Below are positions 16,681 to 26,332 of a stretch of 64,000 bases of DNA, one piece after another. Position numbers and translations under genes: made by a program. A model generated the notes under the pieces. That model was not told where the DNA came from. It saw only the letters and a program-made list of their open reading frames with translations, and ran no database searches. Within the stretch, counting starts at the first letter, position 1, and each line of letters begins with the position of its first letter. Where the stretch lies: NCBI GenBank assembly GCA_022843945.1, contig JALHMR010000019.1:32429-96428 (forward strand), read 5' to 3'. Source of the stretch: Rhodospirillaceae bacterium (GTDB lineage Bacteria; Pseudomonadota; Alphaproteobacteria; CACIAM-22H2).

Positions 16681-18645
16681 ATGACGCGGTTCCTGTCTCG
16701 CTTCCGCATCGGCTATCAGATCGGGTTGATCGCCGTGATCGGCGTTCTCGGGCTTCTCATCCTGGGTGCGACCTACCTCGTGAACACGCTACGCCTCGAC
16801 CGTATGCAGGCGCGGCTCGATGCGGCGAGCACGACGCTCGGTACGCTCGATGGGATCGAGGGCGGACTCTTCGAGGCCCAGCGGCTTGAGAAGGACTTCC
16901 TCCTCCAGGCCAGCGAAAGCTACGTGCACCGGCACGCCACGACGGTCGCTGAGACCGTTACGAAGGCGACTACCCTCGCCGCACAGCTCAGCGGCCACGA
17001 ACTGGCCGCGAATGTCGAGGCGCTGCGCCCCGCGCTAGAAGCCTATGGCCAGCGCTTCACCAAGGTTGCCGAGTCACAGCGCACGCTGGGCGTCGACGAC
17101 GGCACCGGATTGCGCGGCGCTCTCCACGCCTCGGCCGAGCAGGTTGGCAAGCGGCTCGAGATCCACGAGGAGCTGCGCATGATCAACCTGCTGCTCCTGA
17201 TGCGCCGCTATGAGAAGGATTTCATCATCCAGGGCGACCCGTCGCTCGCAGACGAGCTGCAAAAGACCGGCAGCGAGCTGCGTGAGATGGTGAACTTCGC
17301 CCGCCTCCCCCCCGGCACCAAGGCGCAGACCACCGAGAGGCTCGAGACATACGAGCGTGATTTCCTAAAGCTCGTCGATGCAACGATCGGCCTTCGTTCG
17401 GACACCAAGAAGCTCGAGAGTGCGCGCGAGGCCATTGCCAGTGCTCTGCCGCCGGTCGCCTCGGCCGTTCGCGCGGAGGAGCGCACCTTGCGTGCCGATA
17501 TGCACGCCCTCCAGACAACCGGCACCTACCTGATGGGCGGCACGATCCTCGTGGTGACATTGGTCGTCGCCGGTCTCGGGCTCGCCGTCGGCCGCGGCGT
17601 CAGCCGTCCGATCGCCGGCATGACTGACGCGATGAGCAAGCTGGCGTTGGGCGACCAGACGGTCGCCGTCCCCGGTATGGGCCGCGGCGACGAGCTCGGC
17701 CGCATGGCCGACGCGGTTCAGGTATTCAAGGACAGTATGATCCGCGCCGACACGCTTGCCGCCGAGCAGAAGGCGGCGCAGGAGCGCCGCAACCGCCGAC
17801 AGGAAACCATCGAGCAGCAGATCAAGACCTTCGATGAATCCGTCGCCACCGCGCTTGGCCAGCTCGGCAGCGCGTCTTCCGAGCTGCACGCCACCGCTGA
17901 GTCGATGGCGACCACCACTGCCGACACGAGCCGCCAGGCGACCGCCGCGGCGTCAGCGTCGGAGCAGGCCTCGACCAATGTCCAGACCGTCGCCAGCGCG
18001 GCGGAGGAGCTGTCCTCCTCGATCGCCGAGATCAGCCGCCAGGTCGCTGAATCAGCCAAGATCGCCGGACAGGCAGTCGACGACGCCAGCCGCACCAATG
18101 CCAAGGTCCAGGCCCTGGCCGAAGCGGCGCAGAAGATCGGCGACGTGGTGAAGCTGATCAACGACATCGCCGGTCAGACCAACCTCCTGGCTCTCAACGC
18201 CACCATTGAAGCCGCTCGCGCAGGTGAAGCCGGTAAGGGCTTTGCCGTCGTCGCCTCGGAGGTCAAGTCGCTGGCAACACAGACTGCCAAGGCGACCGAG
18301 GACATCGCCGCGCAGATCAAGGCCATCCAGGGCGCGACCAGCGATTCCGTCCAAGCCATCGAAGGCATCACCGGCACGATCGGCCGGATCAACGAGATCG
18401 CCACCACGATCGCTTCGGCCGTCGAGGAGCAGGGTGCGGCAACACAGGAAATCGCACGCAGCGTGCAGCAGGCCTCTGCTGGAACGATGGAGGCCTCGTC
18501 GAACATCATCGGCGCCACCCAGGCAGCGAGCGCGACCGGCCAAGCGGCGAGCGAGGTTCAGACCGCCGCCGGCAACATGTCGCAGCAGGGCGACCGCTTG
18601 CGCACGGCCATCGATTCGTTCCTGGCTGCCATCCGCGCGGCGTAG
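16681..18645 (+). CDS. Methyl-accepting chemotaxis protein with HBM-like sensor domain
   Basis: A 654-residue transmembrane chemoreceptor. TM1 is at about residues 11-33. The long periplasmic helical domain contains LEKDFLLQ and later [14 protein letters not shown], repeats that resemble the helical bimodular (HBM) sensor family, whose known members bind organic acids. TM2 is at about 280-305, followed by a HAMP domain ([18 protein letters not shown]). The signalling hairpin is near residues 490-530 ([20 protein letters not shown]). The ATG at 16681 follows GGGGGG, so I chose it over the upstream frame. Chemotaxis genes are not in the window, so ligand and pathway partners are unknown. Confidence 0.93.
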   Translation: MTRFLSRFRIGYQIGLIAVIGVLGLLILGATYLVNTLRLDRMQARLDAASTTLGTLDGIEGGLFEAQRLEKDFLLQASESYVHRHATTVAETVTKATTLAAQLSGHELAANVEALRPALEAYGQRFTKVAESQRTLGVDDGTGLRGALHASAEQVGKRLEIHEELRMINLLLLMRRYEKDFIIQGDPSLADELQKTGSELREMVNFARLPPGTKAQTTERLETYERDFLKLVDATIGLRSDTKKLESAREAIASALPPVASAVRAEERTLRADMHALQTTGTYLMGGTILVVTLVVAGLGLAVGRGVSRPIAGMTDAMSKLALGDQTVAVPGMGRGDELGRMADAVQVFKDSMIRADTLAAEQKAAQERRNRRQETIEQQIKTFDESVATALGQLGSASSELHATAESMATTTADTSRQATAAASASEQASTNVQTVASAAEELSSSIAEISRQVAESAKIAGQAVDDASRTNAKVQALAEAAQKIGDVVKLINDIAGQTNLLALNATIEAARAGEAGKGFAVVASEVKSLATQTAKATEDIAAQIKAIQGATSDSVQAIEGITGTIGRINEIATTIASAVEEQGAATQEIARSVQQASAGTMEASSNIIGATQAASATGQAASEVQTAAGNMSQQGDRLRTAIDSFLAAIRAA

Positions 18646-19137
18646 CCGCACCCGCAAGGGCGGGACTCTTGCGGCGGCTGTCTCAGGTCACGCCGGCGGC
18701 AGTCGTCGGCGCGCGCCGAGGCTGCATAAAACGCGGTTGCAGGTGTTTACCGGTACTTTACTTTCTCGCCGGATACTGCCCGCCATCGGACTCGCGTTTC
18801 CCGCGTTCCGCGGCCGGAAGTGCCCGCGCCAGGGCTTAAACGCAACTCGCGACCCCGACTAACGGGCCGCCCGGAAGTCCCCGGGCGGCCCGTACCATTT
18901 CAAGCGCCCGTCATTTCGAGACCGGCTTTCCTCCATGCGCTACGACGTCAGGTGACGCCGAATATTTACGTTTGAGGAACAATTGAGCCCGCACGCCGAG
19001 CGCCCAAAAAAAGTCCGCATTAATTCCTCGTAAGCCAAGATATTTAGGGGACGCTTAAACCTCGGCCTTTATTAGTGGTGCCACGACACGCAGCGCAATC
19101 ATGACGCGCGGTCGCCAAAGGTCGGGGGATTTTCCAG
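18646..19137. other. 492-bp intergenic region with element copy 2 and a leader shared with MCP 1
   Basis: No gene is supported here. The repeated element copy (18774-18900) occupies the first half. The stretch from about 18960 to 19080 is AT-richer and contains several TTAA or TTTA words, but no full CtrA box was found. Immediately before the lipoprotein gene, CGGGGGATTTTCC matches the CGGGGGGTTTTCC directly before the chemoreceptor gene at 16681. The two genes downstream of an element copy therefore also share a leader motif. Confidence 0.5.
18774..18900. repeat. Duplicated intergenic element, copy 2 (terminator-like hairpin)
   Basis: Second copy of the element at 16420-16538. It contains CGGACTCG (18787-18794), the identical 19-mer GGCCGGAAGTGCCCGCGCC (18812-18830), and the perfect hairpin CGGGCCGCCCGG-AAGT-CCCCGGGCGGCCCG in 18863-18892, then CCATTT. 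Stem bases differ from copy 1 only in compensated positions at the outer end (GAGCC/GGCTC versus GGGCC/GGCCC). That pattern is what conserved RNA structure would produce. It lies after the chemoreceptor gene and before the lipoprotein gene. Confidence 0.7.
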
Positions 19138-20157
19138 ATGTTTCGCTCACTCAATAATGCGCGCCTGCGCTTGGCCGGCGTCGCCGGTGTGGCCCTCACG
19201 CTGTCGGTCGCCGCGTGCGATTCGGGCAGCAACAAGATCAATATGACCTCCTACGCCGAAACGTTCGTGGCGGCGCTCGCCAAGGCCTGCCCCATGACGG
19301 GCCCGGACGATGCGGCGGCATTTGATGCGTGCCGCAAGCAGCTCGGCACCGGCGTCGAGGCGAAGGCCCTGCACGATACCGTTGTGCTGTGGGGCGGCGA
19401 GCAGTCGGCGCTCGGCTGGGACAAGAAGAAGCTCACTTACTTCAAGGGCGAGGTCTTCGAGCGCCTCTACCTGTCGCTCTACATGTTCACCGGTAAGCAA
19501 CGCATCATCGGCGAAGGTCCCGAAGGCACCACGGTCGTCGCCGTCGAGGCTTATTTCCGCAACGGACTGCCGCCGGGCGGCTACCCGTACCCCTTCTGGC
19601 ACAGTGCCACCAAGTGGGACGCCTACGAGAAATCGAACGAAATCCGCTTCTATCTCACGGCTGAGGGCAAGGCCAAGTTCATCACGCGCGGGGACGGCGG
19701 CAGCAACGACAATCGCGGCGCCTATGCCGCGGTAACTCCGCCCGCCTTCGCCGGCGAGTGGACCTGGACCGATGCCAGCGGTCAGGCGCAGCCCTACATC
19801 ACGCTGTTCGGCGATCTCTTCAGCGCCAACAACCCTCACCTGACGCGAGTCGATGAGACCTACAAGGCCGTGGCGACCAGCATGCGCAACGCCGACTGCA
19901 CGGGTTGCCACGCACCGGATGGCCACAAATTCATGAACCGCCTGACCCTGCTGCAGACACCCCAGCATGCCGCCGGCGAGATCGACGCCGTACTCAAGAC
20001 GGTGAATGATCGCTCGATGCCAAAGACCGAGAAGGGCGATCGGCTGGCTCTCGATCCCAAGCTCAAAACTGAGCTGCTGATCACCGGCGAGGCCTTCAAG
20101 AAGGCCCTCGACGATGCGGCTGCCTGGCAGAAGAAGAACGGCAAGCCCACCAGTTGA
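19138..20157 (+). CDS. Lipoprotein with single c-type heme motif
   Basis: 339 residues. A lipoprotein signal ends in SVAAC (lipidated Cys27), so the protein is probably anchored in a membrane facing the periplasm. A CxxCH heme-attachment motif, Cys254-Thr-Gly-Cys257-His258, sits in ADCTGCHAPDGHKF. The long segment between the two (residues 40-240, with YFKGEVFERLYLSLYMF and PPGGYPYPFWHS) is not a domain I recognise. The gene is followed 65 bp later by cytochrome b561, a natural electron partner. The start is supported by GGGGG upstream. The substrate and redox role are unknown. Confidence 0.75.
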   Translation: MFRSLNNARLRLAGVAGVALTLSVAACDSGSNKINMTSYAETFVAALAKACPMTGPDDAAAFDACRKQLGTGVEAKALHDTVVLWGGEQSALGWDKKKLTYFKGEVFERLYLSLYMFTGKQRIIGEGPEGTTVVAVEAYFRNGLPPGGYPYPFWHSATKWDAYEKSNEIRFYLTAEGKAKFITRGDGGSNDNRGAYAAVTPPAFAGEWTWTDASGQAQPYITLFGDLFSANNPHLTRVDETYKAVATSMRNADCTGCHAPDGHKFMNRLTLLQTPQHAAGEIDAVLKTVNDRSMPKTEKGDRLALDPKLKTELLITGEAFKKALDDAAAWQKKNGKPTS

Positions 20158-20222
20158 TGGGCTTCAGTGCGGAGGGGGCGCCGCCGCCCCTCCGTTCCCG
20201 CCACTGCTCCTGGAGAGTGACG

Positions 20223-20822
20223 ATGACCGAGCCACATCAGCCTGCCGCCTCATATGACGGTCTCAGCAAGGCGTTCCACTGGACGACACTGGTTCTTGTC
20301 CTGGCCGTGTTTGTCATCGCCCTGGCACCCGGACTGATCGAGGGTTCGCTTGCCCTGCACAAGAGCCTCGGCATGCTTCTCCTGGCGATGATGGTTGCGC
20401 GCCTCATCTGGCGGCTGACACAGATCACGCCGTCCTGGATCTTCGGTCCGAAAAGCATCAAGCAGATCGCCATTTTCGCCGTGCACCAGGGCTTCTACGG
20501 CATGTTCATCGCCATCCCGCTGCTCGGCTGGGCCTATCTCGGCTACAAGGGCCAGGAGCTGCAGGTCTTCGGCGTCGCCCTGCCGCCACTGATCATCGGC
20601 AGCGACCGGGACACCGCCGCATTTCTGATCGGCCTGAAGAAGTATCTGGCCTATCTCATGCTGGCGCTCATCGGCCTGCATGCGATGGGAGCCCTGTTCC
20701 ACCACTACGTTCGCCGTGACAGCGTCCTGCGCTCGATGCTTCCACGCTGCACCGTAGGCGACACTGCGCCCGCTGAACGCGGTTTCACCGATTCCTCGCC
20801 TCGCGAGGCCGGGGCGGACTGA
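20223..20822 (+). CDS. Cytochrome b561 family membrane protein
   Basis: A 199-residue, four-helix diheme b561. Candidate heme ligands are His19 (KAFHW), His46 (LHKSLG), His88 (AVHQG) and His153/His160 (GLHAMGALFHH), distributed in helices as in CybB-type proteins. The ATG at 20223 follows TGGAGAGTGACG, so the longer frame from 20154 is rejected. It probably moves electrons between the quinol pool and the preceding c-type lipoprotein. The C-terminal 35 residues are polar and unusual for the family. Confidence 0.88.
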   Translation: MTEPHQPAASYDGLSKAFHWTTLVLVLAVFVIALAPGLIEGSLALHKSLGMLLLAMMVARLIWRLTQITPSWIFGPKSIKQIAIFAVHQGFYGMFIAIPLLGWAYLGYKGQELQVFGVALPPLIIGSDRDTAAFLIGLKKYLAYLMLALIGLHAMGALFHHYVRRDSVLRSMLPRCTVGDTAPAERGFTDSSPREAGAD

Positions 20823-20843
20823 AGCCCGGGGCCGCGGCCGGTC

Positions 20844-21179
20844 TCAGGCCGCCGGCAACTCCTCGAGCCGCGTCCAGACAGGGCGGCCGAGAGCGCGGAT
20901 CGCCTCGGCCTCGCGATCCGCGCCGGGCGAGCGGCCGATATGCAGGCAGCCGTCGCAGCGCATCGCCAGCGCCATCGCGATCGTCATCATCAAGGGATCG
21001 TTATAGGGCAGGCCGGCGGCGTCAAGCACCGGCAGGGCGGCGTTGACGCCGATGACCGGAACATGGCCCCGGCGCGCCACGGCGGCGGCGGCGCGGTTCA
21101 TGGCGGCGAGATTGGCGGCCCGGCCCTCGGGCGTGGGCGCCGAATAGGGGCCCGCGACCATGATGAGCAGAACCGCCAT
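20844..21179 (-). CDS. DUF4406 domain protein (nucleoside 2-deoxyribosyltransferase-like)
   Basis: A 111-residue protein with the Rossmann-like start LLIMVAGPYSAPTPEGRAANLAAMNRAA. Central MRCDGCLHIGRSPGADREAEAIRALGRPVW resembles the substrate-site half of nucleoside 2-deoxyribosyltransferase-like folds (DUF4406). The catalytic acid of true transferases is not certain here, so enzyme activity is unproven. The gene starts 6 bp after the rho stop and is likely co-transcribed with it. Confidence 0.7.
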   Translation of the reverse strand: MAVLLIMVAGPYSAPTPEGRAANLAAMNRAAAAVARRGHVPVIGVNAALPVLDAAGLPYNDPLMMTIAMALAMRCDGCLHIGRSPGADREAEAIRALGRPVWTRLEELPAA

Positions 21180-21185
21180 CGCGGC

Positions 21186-22493
21186 TCAGGTGTTCATCGC
21201 CTCGAAGAAGTCCTTGTTGGTCTTGGCGCCCTTGAGCTTATCCAACAGGAATTCCATCGCATCGGTGACGCCCATCGGCATGAGGATGCGGCGCAGCACG
21301 TACATCTTGGCGAGCGAGCCCTTGTCGAGCAGCAGCTCTTCCTTGCGCGTGCCCGACTTGGTGATGTCGATCGACGGGAAGACGCGCCTGTCGGAGAGCT
21401 TGCGGTCGAGAATGATTTCGGAGTTACCGGTTCCCTTGAACTCTTCGAAGATGACCTCGTCCATGCGGCTGCCGGTATCGATCAGGCCGGTGGCGATGAT
21501 GGTCAGGCTGCCGCCTTCCTCGATGTTACGCGCCGCACCGAAGAAGCGCTTGGGACGCTGCAGCGCGTTGGCGTCGACGCCGCCGGTCAGCACCTTGCCG
21601 GACGATGGTACGACGGTGTTGTAGGCGCGCGCCAGTCGGGTGATCGAATCGAGCAGGATCACCACGTCGCGCTTGTGCTCGACCAGGCGCTTAGCCTTCT
21701 CGATCACCATCTCGGCGACCTGCACGTGACGCGTGGCCGGCTCGTCGAAGGTCGAGGAAATCACCTCGCCCTTCACCGAGCGGATCATGTCGGTGACTTC
21801 CTCCGGCCGCTCGTCGATCAGCAGGACGATGAGATAGACCTCCTCATGGTTGCTGGCGATCGAGTGCGCGATGTTCTGCAGCATCACCGTCTTGCCGGTG
21901 CGCGGCGGGGCGATGACCAGCGCGCGCTGGCCCTTGCCGAGCGGCGAGATCAGGTCGATCACCCGGCAGGTGATGTCCTTCTTCGGCGGATGGTTGCTCT
22001 TGGGCTTGCCGTCCTTGTCGCGCATGATCGGGCCGAGATCGCCGGCGACTTCCAGCTTCAGCTTTTCCTCGGGATAGAGCGGCGTCAGGTTGTCGAAATT
22101 GATCCGGTGGCGGGCCGTCTCAGGCTCGTCGAAATTGATCGTCTTGACGTTGGTCAGCGCGAAATAACGTTCGCCGTCCTTGGGCGCGCGGATCTGGCCT
22201 TCGACCGTATCGCCGGTGCGCAGGCCGAAGCGCCGCATGATCTGCGGGCTGACGTAGAGATCGTCCGGGCCCGGCAGGTAGTTGGCTTCCGGGCTGCGCA
22301 GAAAGCCGAAACCGTCGCCTAGAATCTCGAGAACTCCGGTGCCGTAGATCGCGACGTCGTTGTCGGCGAGGCGCTTGAGGATCGCGAAGATCATGTCCTG
22401 GCGGCGGAGCGCCGAGGCATTCTCGATCTGGAGCTCTTCGGCGTATTTCAAGAGCTCCGGCGGGTTCTTCTGCTTGAGGTCCTGGAGATGCAT
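21186..22493 (-). CDS. rho: Transcription termination factor Rho
   Basis: A 435-residue hexameric RNA-dependent ATPase that ends many transcripts. The N-terminal RNA-binding domain has [29 protein letters not shown]. The ATPase core has the Walker A APPRTGKT (near residue 195), [13 protein letters not shown], the Q-loop region around [23 protein letters not shown], and the late [21 protein letters not shown]. The length is slightly above the E. coli protein because of insertions near residue 120. It lies on the left arm of the proposed origin, as in Caulobacter, but other genes separate it from hemJHE and mnmE. Confidence 0.97.
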   Translation of the reverse strand: MHLQDLKQKNPPELLKYAEELQIENASALRRQDMIFAILKRLADNDVAIYGTGVLEILGDGFGFLRSPEANYLPGPDDLYVSPQIMRRFGLRTGDTVEGQIRAPKDGERYFALTNVKTINFDEPETARHRINFDNLTPLYPEEKLKLEVAGDLGPIMRDKDGKPKSNHPPKKDITCRVIDLISPLGKGQRALVIAPPRTGKTVMLQNIAHSIASNHEEVYLIVLLIDERPEEVTDMIRSVKGEVISSTFDEPATRHVQVAEMVIEKAKRLVEHKRDVVILLDSITRLARAYNTVVPSSGKVLTGGVDANALQRPKRFFGAARNIEEGGSLTIIATGLIDTGSRMDEVIFEEFKGTGNSEIILDRKLSDRRVFPSIDITKSGTRKEELLLDKGSLAKMYVLRRILMPMGVTDAMEFLLDKLKGAKTNKDFFEAMNT

Positions 22494-22886
22494 TGGTGGC
22501 TAGACGTCTCTGGGGGATAAGGGGCGGGTGGTCGGACCCGTGAGGATCGAGGCTGGGATCCGCCAATTTCCGAATCGGCGTCCTGGACAGGACTAACCGA
22601 ACCAATCGGACGAAACGGGCTTTTTCGGATTTGGCGGAGAGCGACCGGAGGGAACCGGCGCGACCGTGACTGCCCGACCGGGCCGCCACGATCAAAGACT
22701 TAACCAACCGCCCGGCTGCCGTCAACTGCCCCGCCGGAATGAGCCGCCCCGGCGTTGCGTATGCCACAAATCCACGCGGTATTCCGACCGGCAAAAACTG
22801 CCTCAATTTGAAGCAAACCTTCAGGGATCGTTAGACAATTACCGCTTTAATGCTGTCCAACAACATTCCCACAGGAGGTTTCGTTC
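22494..22886. promoter_or_regulatory. Divergent gap upstream of rho and an SBP gene
   Basis: A 393-bp gene-free stretch. It holds the perfect inverted repeat GTCCTG-GA-CAGGAC (22580-22593) and a distant inverted pair CCGCCAA (about 22560) / TTGGCGG (about 22632), which could give rho a structured leader. rho leaders are commonly autoregulated in other bacteria; here that is inference. The last 20 bp carry the AGGAGG Shine-Dalgarno site of the plus-strand SBP gene. Confidence 0.4.
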
Positions 22887-24053
22887 ATGCGTCGCCAAAT
22901 TACCTTTCTGGGTGCTTTCGCCGCACTCTTGTTAGCCGGCAGCCCGGTTCTGGCCGCCGATCCCGGCGTCTCCGCCGACAAAATCATCCTCGGCCAAGCG
23001 GCGCCCCTCGAGGGCCCGGCTTCGGCGCTCGGCATCGGCATGCGCGATGGCATGCTGGCGGCGTTCGCCGAGCAAAACGCCAAGGGTGGCGTCAAGGGCC
23101 GCAAGATCGAGCTCAAGTCGCGCGATGACGGCTACGAGCCTAACAAGTCGATCGAAGCGTCCAAGGCGCTGCTCAACGACGACAAGGTCTTCGCCCTCGT
23201 CGGACCGGTCGGCACGCCGACCTCGCTCGCCGTGGTGCCGATCGCCGCCGAGGCGGGCGTGCCGTTCATCGGCCCGTTCACCGGCGTCGAAGCGCTGCGC
23301 AACCCCTACAAGCCGAACGTGGTCAACGTCCGTGCCTCCTACTTCCAGGAGACCGAGGAGTGGATCGAGCGGCTGACCAAGGACCTCAAGGTCGAGCGCA
23401 TCTCGATCCTTTTCCAGGATGACTCCTTCGGCCGCGCCGGCCTGGCCGGCGTGCAGAAGGCGATGGAAAAGCGCAACATGAAGCTGGCCTCCGAAGGCAC
23501 CTTCGAGCGCAATACCACCGCCGTCCGCTCGGCGCTGCTCGAGATCCGCAAGGGCAACCCGCAAGCCGTCGTCATGGTCGGCCCGTACAAGCCGGTCGCC
23601 GAGTTCATCAAGCTCGCGAAGCAGATCAAGATGGACGCGGTGTTCGTCAACATCTCCTTCGTCGGCTCCAATGCGCTGGCCGCGGAGCTGGGAGACGCCG
23701 GTGAAGGCGTGGTCGTGACCCAGGTCGTTCCCTTCCCCGACGACACGTCGATCCCGGTGGTCGGCGCCTACCACAAGGCGCTGAAGGCCGCCGTGCCGAA
23801 CGCCGCCCCCGGCTTCGTCTCGCTCGAGGGCTACATGGTCGGCCGTCTCATCATCCAGGCGCTCGAGAAGCTGAACGGCGAGCCGACGCGCAAGGATCTG
23901 CTGGCGGCCCTGTCCAACGGCACCTATGACCTCGGCGGCGTCAAGTTGACCTTTGGTCCGAACGACAGCCAGGGCATGGACGAGGTCTTCCTGACCGTCA
24001 TCGGCAAGGGCGGCCAGTTCAAGGCCGTGAAGTCGCTCTCGCCCGCAAGCTGA
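22887..24053 (+). CDS. Branched-chain-type ABC transporter substrate-binding protein (orphan)
   Basis: 388 residues. A signal peptide ends near VLAADPGVS (about residue 24), then DKIILGQAAPLEGPASALGIGMRDGM opens the type 1 periplasmic-binding fold. FALVGPVGTPTSLAVVPIAAEAGVPFIGPFTG and the C-terminal DLGGVKLTFGPNDSQGMDEVFLTVI are typical of the LivJ family. No permease or ATPase gene is in the window, so it is an orphan. The start has AGGAGG nine bases upstream. It lies 89 bp before a chemoreceptor gene on the same strand and may feed ligand information to it. Confidence 0.9.
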   Translation: MRRQITFLGAFAALLLAGSPVLAADPGVSADKIILGQAAPLEGPASALGIGMRDGMLAAFAEQNAKGGVKGRKIELKSRDDGYEPNKSIEASKALLNDDKVFALVGPVGTPTSLAVVPIAAEAGVPFIGPFTGVEALRNPYKPNVVNVRASYFQETEEWIERLTKDLKVERISILFQDDSFGRAGLAGVQKAMEKRNMKLASEGTFERNTTAVRSALLEIRKGNPQAVVMVGPYKPVAEFIKLAKQIKMDAVFVNISFVGSNALAAELGDAGEGVVVTQVVPFPDDTSIPVVGAYHKALKAAVPNAAPGFVSLEGYMVGRLIIQALEKLNGEPTRKDLLAALSNGTYDLGGVKLTFGPNDSQGMDEVFLTVIGKGGQFKAVKSLSPAS

Positions 24054-24072
24054 GCTGATTGTCCGTTAGGTT

Positions 24073-24098
24073 GGCCCCGGCGCTGCGCCGCCGGGGCC
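24073..24098 (+). terminator. Hairpin after the SBP gene
   Basis: GGCCCCGGC pairs perfectly with GCCGGGGCC (stem 24073-24081 and 24090-24098) around an 8-base loop. It lies 19 bp after the SBP stop and is followed by GGTCTT. It is a plausible terminator or attenuator, but the T-run is weak, so read-through into the chemoreceptor gene remains possible. Confidence 0.55.
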
Positions 24099-24142
24099 GG
24101 TCTTCCAGGGAGAAGCAAAAAAGAAGATCGAGGAGTGTGCTT

Positions 24143-26302
24143 ATGAACATCGCCAGCTTCGCGCAGCGCCTGCGCCCCACTTGGCTCCCTTCCATCACAC
24201 TTGGCATCCGCCACAAGCTCTTCGTCGCCTTCGGCACCGTCGCGACGTTCCTGGTCACGGCCTGTGTCGTCAGCTGGGCGCTGTTCACTGAAGCCGGCGA
24301 GACAATTCGCGACATGGCCGACAAGAATATCCCGGCCATCGCCAGTTCGCTCGAACTCGCGCGCCTCTCGGCCGAGATCGCCGCCATCGCGCCGGCCCTC
24401 GCCGGCAGCACCACCGAGACCGAGCGCGAAGAGACTTTCCAGGGCCTGCAGGCCAAGTCGGTTGCCATGCAGGATCTGCTCGGTCGGCTGCAGGGCGAGA
24501 AGGCCGCCGGTCTTGCCGGCTTCGCCTCTGATATCGGCAAGCGGCTCACCGATCTGAACAATATCGTCAAGGAGCGCCTGGCGCTGTCGGCGAACCGCCA
24601 GAAGCAGGTCGATGCCATGCGCACCGCACGCGAGAAGTTCGGCCAGGTCGCCGTGCCGATGATCGACGACAACAGCTTCGCCTTGACCCTCGCCATGCAG
24701 TCGGTCGCCGAGAGGGGCACGCCAGAAACCATCGGTCGCGAGCTCGGCCGCCTGTCGAACCGCGAGCTGGTCTCGCTGGAATCGCTGCTCAAGCTGGTCG
24801 CCGACATCAACGTGGCGCAAGGCACCCTGCTCGAGGTCGTCGGCCTGCCGTCGCGCGACATGCTCGGGCCAGCCGAGGAGCGCTTCAACGCCGCCGCTCA
24901 CCGCGCCATCAAGGCGCTCGAGGCCATCGAGAAAATCGAGCGCGACCCCACCCTGCGAAACGCGACCCATGCCGTCATCGAGTTCGGCAAGGGCGCCAGT
25001 GGGCTCTTCGAGCTGCGCCGGCGTGAGTTGGCCGGCCTGGCGGCCGGGCAGAACGCCCTGGCCACGGCCCGGACCATCGCCCAGACCCTGGGCGAGGAGG
25101 TTGGCCTGATCGTCGACACCGCGCGGATGGAGAGCCGCATGGCCATGCAGCGGTCCGACGCCGCCGTCGAGCGCGGCCAGATGATCCTCTTGGCGCTGGC
25201 CGCCGCGGGCCTGGTCACCGCCATCCTCATCGCCTGGCTCTACGTCGGCCGCCGCGTCGCCAACCGGCTGGTCGTCCTGGGCGCCGCGATGCGCGAAATC
25301 GCCGGGGGCAACCTCGAGGCCGCGGTGCCAGCCGGCGGCAAGGACGAAATCACCCGCATGGCCGACGCGCTCATCGTCTTCCGCGACGCCGCCATCGAGG
25401 GGCGCGAGGCCTCGGCCCAGCGCGCGGCGGAGCGTGAGCGCAATGCCGCCCAGCGGCGCACCGACATGCTATCGCTCGCCGACGCGTTCGAAGCGAGCGT
25501 CAAGTCGGTGGTGGACCAGGTGGCCAGCGGTGCCAACGGCATGCGCAGCACGGCCTCGGCCATGACCGATACCGCCACCGGAACGCGCCAGCGGACAGCG
25601 ACCGTCGCCAACGCGGCCGAGCATGCCTCGGCCAACGTGCAGACCGTCGCGGCCGCGGCGGAAGAGTTGTCGAGCTCAATCGTCGAGATCGGCCGCCAGG
25701 TGACCCAGTCGGCCAAGGTCGCCTCGCAGGCCGTGAGCGATGCCGATCGCAGCAACGTCTCCATGGAAGGCCTGGCGGCGGCGGCGCAGAAGATCGGCGA
25801 CGTGGTCAAGCTGATCAACGACATCGCCGGCCAGACCAACCTGCTGGCCCTGAATGCCACGATCGAGGCGGCGCGCGCCGGCGAAGCCGGCAAGGGCTTC
25901 GCGGTCGTCGCTTCCGAGGTCAAGTCGCTGGCCAACCAGACCGCCAAGGCCACCGAGGACATCGCCGCCCAGATCGCGGCGATCCAGTCCGCCACCAAGG
26001 ACGCGGTGGGCTCGATCGCCGGCGTCAGCCGGACGATCAAGGAAGTCAGCGAGATCGCCACCACCATCGCCGCCGCGGTGGAGGAGCAGGGCGCCGCCAC
26101 GCAGGAGATCGCCCGCAACATCCAGCAGGCGGCGACCGGTACGCGCGAGGTCCAGACCAACGTCGCCGAGGTGGCGATCGCGGTCGACGAGACCGGCACC
26201 CGCGCCGGCGACGTGCTGGCGGCGGCCGAGATCCTGTCCCAGCAGTCCGTCGTCCTTGAGACCGAAGTTGGCAAGTTCCTCGAGAAGGTGAAGGCGGCCT
26301 AA
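24143..26302 (+). CDS. Methyl-accepting chemotaxis protein (second copy in the window)
   Basis: A 719-residue chemoreceptor. TM1 is at about residues 27-48. The periplasmic helical sensor has [22 protein letters not shown], a pattern resembling TorS-like sensor modules, so it may work through a periplasmic binding protein. TM2 ([20 protein letters not shown]) is near residues 350-370, followed by a HAMP domain ([19 protein letters not shown]). The signalling hairpin [20 protein letters not shown] is near-identical to that of MCP 1. The ATG at 24143 has GAGGAG upstream. Its neighbour is an orphan SBP gene, a possible partner. Confidence 0.92.
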   Translation: MNIASFAQRLRPTWLPSITLGIRHKLFVAFGTVATFLVTACVVSWALFTEAGETIRDMADKNIPAIASSLELARLSAEIAAIAPALAGSTTETEREETFQGLQAKSVAMQDLLGRLQGEKAAGLAGFASDIGKRLTDLNNIVKERLALSANRQKQVDAMRTAREKFGQVAVPMIDDNSFALTLAMQSVAERGTPETIGRELGRLSNRELVSLESLLKLVADINVAQGTLLEVVGLPSRDMLGPAEERFNAAAHRAIKALEAIEKIERDPTLRNATHAVIEFGKGASGLFELRRRELAGLAAGQNALATARTIAQTLGEEVGLIVDTARMESRMAMQRSDAAVERGQMILLALAAAGLVTAILIAWLYVGRRVANRLVVLGAAMREIAGGNLEAAVPAGGKDEITRMADALIVFRDAAIEGREASAQRAAERERNAAQRRTDMLSLADAFEASVKSVVDQVASGANGMRSTASAMTDTATGTRQRTATVANAAEHASANVQTVAAAAEELSSSIVEIGRQVTQSAKVASQAVSDADRSNVSMEGLAAAAQKIGDVVKLINDIAGQTNLLALNATIEAARAGEAGKGFAVVASEVKSLANQTAKATEDIAAQIAAIQSATKDAVGSIAGVSRTIKEVSEIATTIAAAVEEQGAATQEIARNIQQAATGTREVQTNVAEVAIAVDETGTRAGDVLAAAEILSQQSVVLETEVGKFLEKVKAA

Positions 26303-26309
26303 AGCCGCC
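26293..26309 (+). terminator. Short hairpin around the MCP stop codon
   Basis: GGCGGC-CTAAA-GCCGCC places the TAA stop inside the loop of a 6-bp hairpin. It resembles the mnmE 3' hairpin in having TAAA in the loop. It may stop or protect the transcript end; no T-run follows. Confidence 0.35.
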
Positions 26310-26332
26310 GTCGTCCCTCTCGGGGCCCCTGG

